This document shows positions 6,241 to 10,756 of a stretch of DNA of 10,756 nucleotides, one piece after another (position 1 is the stretch's first letter; every line of letters begins with the position of its first letter). The position numbers and the translations under genes are program-made. This stretch comes from DASSKW01 sp035690065 (GTDB lineage: Bacteria; Pseudomonadota; Gammaproteobacteria; Natronospirales; REEB76): assembly GCA_035690065.1 (NCBI GenBank), contig DASSKW010000066.1, positions 1 through 10,756 on the forward strand, written 5' to 3'. The notes under the pieces were generated by a model. That model did not search any database. It was not told the origin of the DNA and saw only the letters and a program-made list of their open reading frames with translations.

Positions 6241-6304
6241 AGGAAAGTGGGCGTCTCGCAGTGACAGGGAAATCAGCGTCTCGCAATGACAGGAAAGTGA
6301 GCGT
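6230..6304 (+). repeat. Three 25-bp tandem units
   Basis: Three head-to-tail 25-base units run 6230-6254, 6255-6279 and 6280-6304. Each begins CTCGCA[A/G]TGACAGG and ends GCGT. Units 1 and 3 differ at one base; unit 2 is more diverged. The array grows out of the right part of the palindromic repeat and its last base is the first base of the hutG stop triplet read on the plus strand. Confidence 0.85.
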
Positions 6305-7113
6305 CAGTGCTGTTGATGGCGTATGGCAGCGATGACTGTGCCACAGACAGTATCCAGCGTGGCTTTCAACTTTGCGAAAGCCGGATGCTGCAAGGCACCG
6401 GCCGGATCCTGTTCGTCCATATACAATCCCCAGCGCATCTCGATCTGCAACGCCTCAACGTGCTCCATGCTGCCGTAATGCTGCGTGATATAGCCGCCCT
6501 TGTACGGATTGTTACGCACGACCTTCAGCTGTTGCGCGCGAAACGCAGTCTCCACGGTTTGCGTCAGCCAACCGCTATTGCTGGTACCGTCCCGGTCGCC
6601 GAGATAGATATCGTCCGTGAGTGCCGCATGCACCTGATTGGCACGTGTTGCGACGCTGTGTGCATCGATCAATACTGCATGCCCGAATCTTTCGATCTTC
6701 GCTTGCAATAACTCCCGCAGTTTGGCGTGATACGGCGCATGCACCAGTTCCAGACGCCGTGCGATCTCTGTTTCGGAAGGTGGGGTACGGTAGATCTCTT
6801 CACCCCAGAAGGTCTTGAGCGCGACGAAGCCTGTCTCGAAGCGGCCCGGATACAGGGGTGTGTTATCCGGGGGGCGATTCAGATCTGCGACAAACCTGCT
6901 GTAGGTGGCGAAGATCGTGGTCACGCCGAGCGTCGGCAGAAAATCGTAAAGCTCGTGCAGATGCCAGTCGGTCATCGGCAGGCTGCGGATGTAATCGGAA
7001 GCGAAGTCCGCGGCGATCGCTTCCGGCAGATACACCCCGGTATGCGGGATGCTGACCAGCAGCGGCGTTTCGTCTGCGATCGGCTCACGCACTTCGTAAG
7101 GTTTTATCTTCAT
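6304..7113 (-). CDS. hutG: N-formylglutamate deformylase HutG
   Basis: HutG hydrolyses N-formyl-L-glutamate to glutamate and formate, the last step of the five-step histidine route. The 269-residue product matches the N-formylglutamate amidohydrolase family: SIPHTG (21-26), TDWHLHELYDF (48-58), YSRFVADLNRPPD (71-83), VLIDAHSV (147-154), KGGYITQHYG (205-214) and LQIEMRWGLYMDE (222-234). H24, the D150/H152 pair and H212 are probable metal or active-site residues by motif. The start has GAGG (7121-7118) 4 bases upstream, and this site overlaps the hutF stop codon, so translation is probably coupled to hutF. The 3' end abuts the tandem repeat array. Confidence 0.94.
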   Translation of the reverse strand: MKIKPYEVREPIADETPLLVSIPHTGVYLPEAIAADFASDYIRSLPMTDWHLHELYDFLPTLGVTTIFATYSRFVADLNRPPDNTPLYPGRFETGFVALKTFWGEEIYRTPPSETEIARRLELVHAPYHAKLRELLQAKIERFGHAVLIDAHSVATRANQVHAALTDDIYLGDRDGTSNSGWLTQTVETAFRAQQLKVVRNNPYKGGYITQHYGSMEHVEALQIEMRWGLYMDEQDPAGALQHPAFAKLKATLDTVCGTVIAAIRHQQH

Positions 7114-7121
7114 GCTACCTC

Positions 7122-8453
7122 TCAGACCGCATTCAGTCGGGACACCGTGCGTGCGAACGTCTGGGCGCTGCGCGTATCGCCTTTCACTGTGCCGTGGTCC
7201 ACTATGCGATGCCCGCCCACATACACCGCCCCGATATCCTGACGACTGCCGCCGATGATGAACGCATCCAGCAAGGTCGAGATATCGTGTCCCAACCAGG
7301 GTGACGCCTGTTCATCCAGCACCACCAGATCGGCACGTCTTCCGACCGCGATAGCGCCCACCGGTTCCATCAGTGCAGCTGCACCACCGGCGCACGCTTG
7401 TCGCCATAGCGGCAGACCCAGACCGTCGCGATTCGCCAATCGGGCGCGCCGCTCCTGACGCAGACGCTGCCCGTATTCCAGCAAACGCAATTCTTCCACC
7501 GCGTCGATCCGGCAATTGCTGTCAGAGCCGATCGCGATACGTCCGCCTGCCGTGACGAATTCAACAGCCGCGAACAAGCCGTCACCCAGATAGGCTTCGG
7601 TGATCGGGCACAACACCACCGTCGTATCGCGCTCGCGCATCAGTTGCAACTCCGTCTCACTGGCGTGCGTCGCATGCACCAGATTCCAGCTTGAATCCAG
7701 TTGCACGTTGCGCGCCAGCAATTCGATCGGAGTACAGCCGTACCTGGCCACACATTCCTCCACTTCACGGCGCTGTTCACTGATGTGGATGTGGATCGGG
7801 AACCGCTTGCCCAGCACCCGCCCCGCCTGCGCCAGCAGACGCGACAGTACTTCAGGCTCTACTGCACGCAATGAATGCGGCGCGATACCCAGCTTCACGC
7901 CCTGCAGTTGTTCCAGCAACCGGCAATATTCGTCCAGTCTGGCGTGCACGAAACGCTGCTGTGCTTGACCTGCAGGCTGTTCGAATCCACCGCGGCGGTA
8001 CAAGACCGGCAGCAGCACCAGGTGGATACCCGTCGCACGCGCCGCGTCGATCACGGCCTGCGCCATCTCGGGACCGGGCCGTCCGTCCGGCAGGTGATGC
8101 AGATAATGGAATTCGGCGACACTGGTGAACCCGCCGCGCAGCATGTCGAGGAACGCTTCATGCGCGATCGCGAACATGTCCTCCGGCGTGACCTGGCGGG
8201 CCAGACGATACATGGCCTCGCGCCAGCTCCAGAACGAATCCTCGCCGCTGGGGACTTCTCCGAAACCGGAAAGTGCGCGCTGGAACACATGGCTGTGCGC
8301 GTTGGACATGCCCGGGATGGCAAAATAACCGTCCACGGGGCCGGCGGCCGGCTCTATAGCCGTTATCATGCCGTTTTCGTCCACGCTGAGCAGGCAATCC
8401 TTGCGGATGCCTTCCGGCGTGAGCATATATTTGAAGGTGAGGCGCGTGTGCAT
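7122..8453 (-). CDS. hutF: Formimidoylglutamate deiminase HutF
   Basis: HutF deaminates N-formimino-L-glutamate to N-formylglutamate and ammonia. Together with HutG it defines the five-step pathway, as opposed to the one-step formiminoglutamase route. The 443-residue protein is an amidohydrolase-superfamily enzyme. It shows the metal HxH in GMSNAHSHVFQRAL (H53, H55), IHIHISEQ (220-227) with further metal or catalytic histidines, LVHATHA (258-264) and the late metal aspartate in IGSDSN (D311). It ends 8 bases before hutG and is the first gene of the leftward arm. ATG 8453 is the first usable start; AAAGAG directly abuts it with no spacing, so the ribosome binding site is poor. Its amidohydrolase relative hutI lies head-to-head 38 bases away. 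Confidence 0.95.
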   Translation of the reverse strand: MHTRLTFKYMLTPEGIRKDCLLSVDENGMITAIEPAAGPVDGYFAIPGMSNAHSHVFQRALSGFGEVPSGEDSFWSWREAMYRLARQVTPEDMFAIAHEAFLDMLRGGFTSVAEFHYLHHLPDGRPGPEMAQAVIDAARATGIHLVLLPVLYRRGGFEQPAGQAQQRFVHARLDEYCRLLEQLQGVKLGIAPHSLRAVEPEVLSRLLAQAGRVLGKRFPIHIHISEQRREVEECVARYGCTPIELLARNVQLDSSWNLVHATHASETELQLMRERDTTVVLCPITEAYLGDGLFAAVEFVTAGGRIAIGSDSNCRIDAVEELRLLEYGQRLRQERRARLANRDGLGLPLWRQACAGGAAALMEPVGAIAVGRRADLVVLDEQASPWLGHDISTLLDAFIIGGSRQDIGAVYVGGHRIVDHGTVKGDTRSAQTFARTVSRLNAV

Positions 8454-8491
8454 CTCTTTATGTTCCCAGATTAAAGCCGCCGCGAACAGCG
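8454..8491. promoter_or_regulatory. 38-bp divergent hutF/hutI control gap
   Basis: Both hut arms start from this gap. On the minus strand TTTAAT (8475-8470) resembles a -10 for hutF and would leave a leader of about 10 bases. No good -10/-35 pair for hutI is visible; TATGTT at 8459-8464 matches only four of six positions. Neither start codon has a standard Shine-Dalgarno. Any -35 or operator for either arm probably lies inside the other gene's first codons. Confidence 0.5.
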
Positions 8492-9676
8492 ATGTATGAC
8501 CTGTTAGTCAAAAATGCCCGTCTGTACCCGCTGACCCAGGATGCTGCGGTCTCGGCGGCACGTACGCTGGCGGTTAGCGAGGGCCGGATCGCGGCCCTGG
8601 GCGTGGCCGAGGATACGCCGGCCCGGGAAGTGTTCGACGCACACGGCCAGTTCATCCTGCCCGGTCTGGTGGATTGCCATACCCATGCGCTGTACGCCGG
8701 CGACCGCATGGCCGAGCACGTGCTCAAGATGAACGGCGCTAGCTACGCCGAGATCGCCCGCGCCGGTGGCGGTATCCAGACCACGGTTGCAGCAGTGCGG
8801 GCCGCCAGTGAACAGCAACTGGTGGAACAGACCCTGCCCCGCTTGCAGGCGTTGCGCGACGAAGGCGTCACCTGCGTCGAGATCAAGAGCGGTTACGGTC
8901 TCGATATGCAGAACGAACTCAAGATGCTGCGTGCGATCCGCAATCTGCGCCGCCACATCGACATGGACATCGCGGCCACTTTCCTGGGCGCACACGCGGT
9001 GCCGAAGGGCCGCAGTCGCGAAGACTACCTCGATGAAGTGATCGAAAAACTGTTGCCGGCGGTGGCCGAAGAAAAACTCGCCGATACGGTGGATATCTTC
9101 GTCGAGCACATCGCCTTCACGTGCGACGACTTGCAGCGCCTGTTTGAACGTGCCCGCAAACTGGGACTGCAAGTACGTGCGCACAGCGACCAACTCTCGA
9201 ATATGGGGGCGACCACGCTGGCGGCAGAGTCCGGCGCCCTGTCCTGCGATCATCTGGAATACAGCAACGAAACTGACATAGCTGCCATGGCGATGCACGG
9301 CACGATCGCGGTGTTGCTGCCGGCGGCTTTCTATTTCCTGCACGAGACCAGGAAACCTCCGATTGAGTTACTGCGCAAGCACAAGGTTCCGATGGCAGTG
9401 GCGACCGATCTCAATCCCGGCTCCGCCCCGGTCGCCAGCCTGCTTGCCGCGATGCACATGGCCGGCATCCTGTTCGGACTCACACCGGCGGAGATCCTGC
9501 TGGGTGTCACCCTGCATGCGGCAGGTGCGCTCGGCCGATCCGGTAAGATCGGTGGGCTGGCACCGGGACATCACGCTGATTTCAGCGTCTGGGACTTGCC
9601 CGCGCCCGAATTTCTCACTTACCAGTTGGGCGGGTTGAAACCCAGCGCGCTCTTCTTCAAAGGAAAACGGACATGA
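8492..9676 (+). CDS. hutI: Imidazolonepropionase HutI
   Basis: HutI hydrolyses 4-imidazolone-5-propionate to N-formimino-L-glutamate, the third step of histidine breakdown. The 394-residue amidohydrolase has the family's usual length. Visible motifs are LPGLVDCHTHALYAGDR (56-72) with metal ligands H63 and H65, EIKSGYGLD (130-138), LGAHAVP (165-171), RAHSDQ (229-234, likely metal H231), DHLEY (253-257) and ATDLNPGSAP (304-313) with D306. The segment VDIFVEHIAF has Val where I recall HutI proteins commonly having Cys before the conserved Glu; this is minor. No earlier in-frame ATG, GTG or TTG exists before ATG 8492, and no clear ribosome binding site precedes it. It overlaps hutH by an ATGA junction. 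Confidence 0.95.
   Translation: MYDLLVKNARLYPLTQDAAVSAARTLAVSEGRIAALGVAEDTPAREVFDAHGQFILPGLVDCHTHALYAGDRMAEHVLKMNGASYAEIARAGGGIQTTVAAVRAASEQQLVEQTLPRLQALRDEGVTCVEIKSGYGLDMQNELKMLRAIRNLRRHIDMDIAATFLGAHAVPKGRSREDYLDEVIEKLLPAVAEEKLADTVDIFVEHIAFTCDDLQRLFERARKLGLQVRAHSDQLSNMGATTLAAESGALSCDHLEYSNETDIAAMAMHGTIAVLLPAAFYFLHETRKPPIELLRKHKVPMAVATDLNPGSAPVASLLAAMHMAGILFGLTPAEILLGVTLHAAGALGRSGKIGGLAPGHHADFSVWDLPAPEFLTYQLGGLKPSALFFKGKRT
9661..9676 (+). promoter_or_regulatory. RBS and ATGA overlap coupling hutI to hutH
   Basis: AGGA (9661-9664) lies 8 bases upstream of the hutH ATG (9673-9675). That ATG overlaps the hutI stop TGA (9674-9676) in the sequence ATGA, a typical translational coupling arrangement. 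Confidence 0.8.
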
Positions 9677-10756
9677 CGACCGAACTATCGCTTACCGGAG
9701 CCGACCTCAATCTCGATACCCTTGCCGGTTTCGAGCAGGCGCGACCACACGTGACCTTGTCCGACGCTGCGCGTCAGCAGATGCAGACCAGCGTCGATAC
9801 CGTACGCCGCGTCATCGATACGGAACGGGTCTGTTACGGCATCAACACCGGTTTCGGTGCGCTGGCACGCAAGCATATCTCGCGCAACAAACTGATCCAG
9901 TTGCAATACAACCTGGTGCGCAGCCATGCCTGCGGCGTGGGTGAAACCCTGCCTGCCACGGTGGTGCGCCGCATCATGCTGCTCAAGGCCAACAGTCTCG
10001 CGATTGGCAATTCCGGTATCCGCCCGCAGGTGATAGATACGTTGCTCGCGTTGCTGAATCACGATGTGCTGCCGGTGATACCCGCCAGGGGTTCGGTGGG
10101 CGCTTCCGGCGATCTCGCGCCATTGGCACATCTGGCGCTGGCGCTCATCGGCGAGGGCGAAGCGCATCATCAAGGCAGGCGTCTGGAAGGTGCGGACGTA
10201 TTGAGTGCCGCAGGCCAGAAACCGGTACAGCTCGAAGCCAAGGAAGGGCTCGCTCTGCTCAACGGCACCCAACTTTCGGCGGCGCTGGCCATCGAAGGCT
10301 GGCTGCGAGCGCGCACCGCGCTGCTCTCCTCCATCGTGATCGGTGCCCTGACCGTGGAAGCCATGGCCGGCAGCTACAGCCCGTTCGATGTCCGCATCCA
10401 TGCGGTGCGCAACATGGCCGGCCAGATCAAGGTCGCCGAGTTATTTCGCAGTCTGCTCTCAGGCAGTGAGATCTGGCAGGCGCATCAGGGTTGCGACCGG
10501 GTCCAGGATCCGTATGCCATGCGCTGCATGCCGCAGGTGTTCGGCGCGGTCTGGGATACGCTCGCGCATGCCACCCGCGTGCTGGCCCGGGAATGTAACA
10601 GCGTCTCGGACAATCCGCTGATTTTCGGTGACGAGGTGCTGTCGGGTGGCAACTTCCACGCCGAACCGCTGGCCTTCGTCTCCGACTTCATGGCAATCGC
10701 GGCCACGGAACTGGGCAACATCTCCGAACGGCGCACCGATCTGCTGCTCAAGAAGA
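9673..10756 (+). CDS. hutH: Histidine ammonia-lyase HutH (cut by right edge)
   Basis: HutH removes ammonia from L-histidine to give urocanate, the first step of the pathway. Translation from 9673 stays open to the end of the window, giving 361 residues of a protein normally about 510 long, so roughly the N-terminal 70 percent is present. The MIO prosthetic group motif is intact in GSVGASGDLAPLAHL (140-154), with A144-S145-G146 as the cyclising triad. Other landmarks are CYGINTGFGALA (54-65) with Y55, NLVRSHACGVGE (80-91), EGLALLNGTQ (about 191-200), QDPYAMRCMPQ (278-288) and SVSDNPLIF (310-318). No frameshift is seen. It is translationally coupled to hutI and forms the rightward arm of the hut locus. 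Confidence 0.96.
   Translation, partial: MTTELSLTGADLNLDTLAGFEQARPHVTLSDAARQQMQTSVDTVRRVIDTERVCYGINTGFGALARKHISRNKLIQLQYNLVRSHACGVGETLPATVVRRIMLLKANSLAIGNSGIRPQVIDTLLALLNHDVLPVIPARGSVGASGDLAPLAHLALALIGEGEAHHQGRRLEGADVLSAAGQKPVQLEAKEGLALLNGTQLSAALAIEGWLRARTALLSSIVIGALTVEAMAGSYSPFDVRIHAVRNMAGQIKVAELFRSLLSGSEIWQAHQGCDRVQDPYAMRCMPQVFGAVWDTLAHATRVLARECNSVSDNPLIFGDEVLSGGNFHAEPLAFVSDFMAIAATELGNISERRTDLLLKK

Noticed and set aside
8497..8510. TGAC/GTCA palindrome at the hutI start as a HutC operator
   Set aside because: Only four bases per arm match and the centre is not symmetric; too weak to call.
8504..9343. Long minus-strand reading frame inside hutI
   Set aside because: It is antisense to a full-length HutI and low in family-like features, typical of GC-rich shadow frames.
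9685..10401. Minus-strand reading frame opposite hutH
   Set aside because: The plus strand encodes HutH with an intact MIO motif; the antisense frame is a shadow.

Overview
The window looks like chromosomal DNA from a gammaproteobacterium. It is GC-rich, genes are tightly packed, and AGGA-type ribosome binding sites are common. The EttA and RimK homologues closely follow the E. coli proteins as I remember them; EttA is also 555 residues with catalytic glutamates at the same positions. No phage, IS, CRISPR, tRNA or rRNA is visible. The genus cannot be fixed from the sequence alone.

Left block (1-3417, + strand): two back-to-back hairpins at 10-50, then a RimB-like retropepsin/'ATP-dependent zinc protease' gene (126-617), rimK (646-1569), a 180-bp gap with a dispersed palindromic repeat, and ettA (1750-3417). 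RimK adds glutamates to the C-terminus of ribosomal protein S6, RimB-type proteins are its proposed counter-acting protease, and EttA gates early translation by energy state. The block therefore reads as a ribosome-tuning neighbourhood, although ettA may have its own promoter.

Middle block (3418-6303): a - strand operon runs from a ferredoxin-NADP reductase-like flavoprotein (5172-4438) into two tandem DUF202 membrane proteins (4374-3943 and 3906-3484, the latter with a TTG start). Divergent to it, across 124 bp, is an exported protein with a SAM-methyltransferase fold (5297-6127). The gap after it holds an inverted repeat, a second copy of the dispersed palindrome, and three 25-bp tandem units that end on the hutG stop codon.

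Right block (6304-10756): a histidine-degradation locus in two divergent arms whose start codons are only 38 bp apart. hutF and hutG run leftward; hutI and hutH run rightward. hutH is cut by the window edge and is its fourth hut gene. Together they encode four steps of the five-step route: histidine to urocanate (HutH), imidazolonepropionate to formiminoglutamate (HutI), formiminoglutamate to formylglutamate plus ammonia (HutF), and formylglutamate to glutamate plus formate (HutG). Urocanase (HutU) and the HutC regulator are not in view and may lie past the right edge.

I see no clear new defence or mobile system. The most interesting leads are the S6-like acidic tail on the RimB-like protein, the flavoprotein-DUF202-DUF202 operon, the exported methyltransferase-fold protein, and the repeat family with paired base changes.
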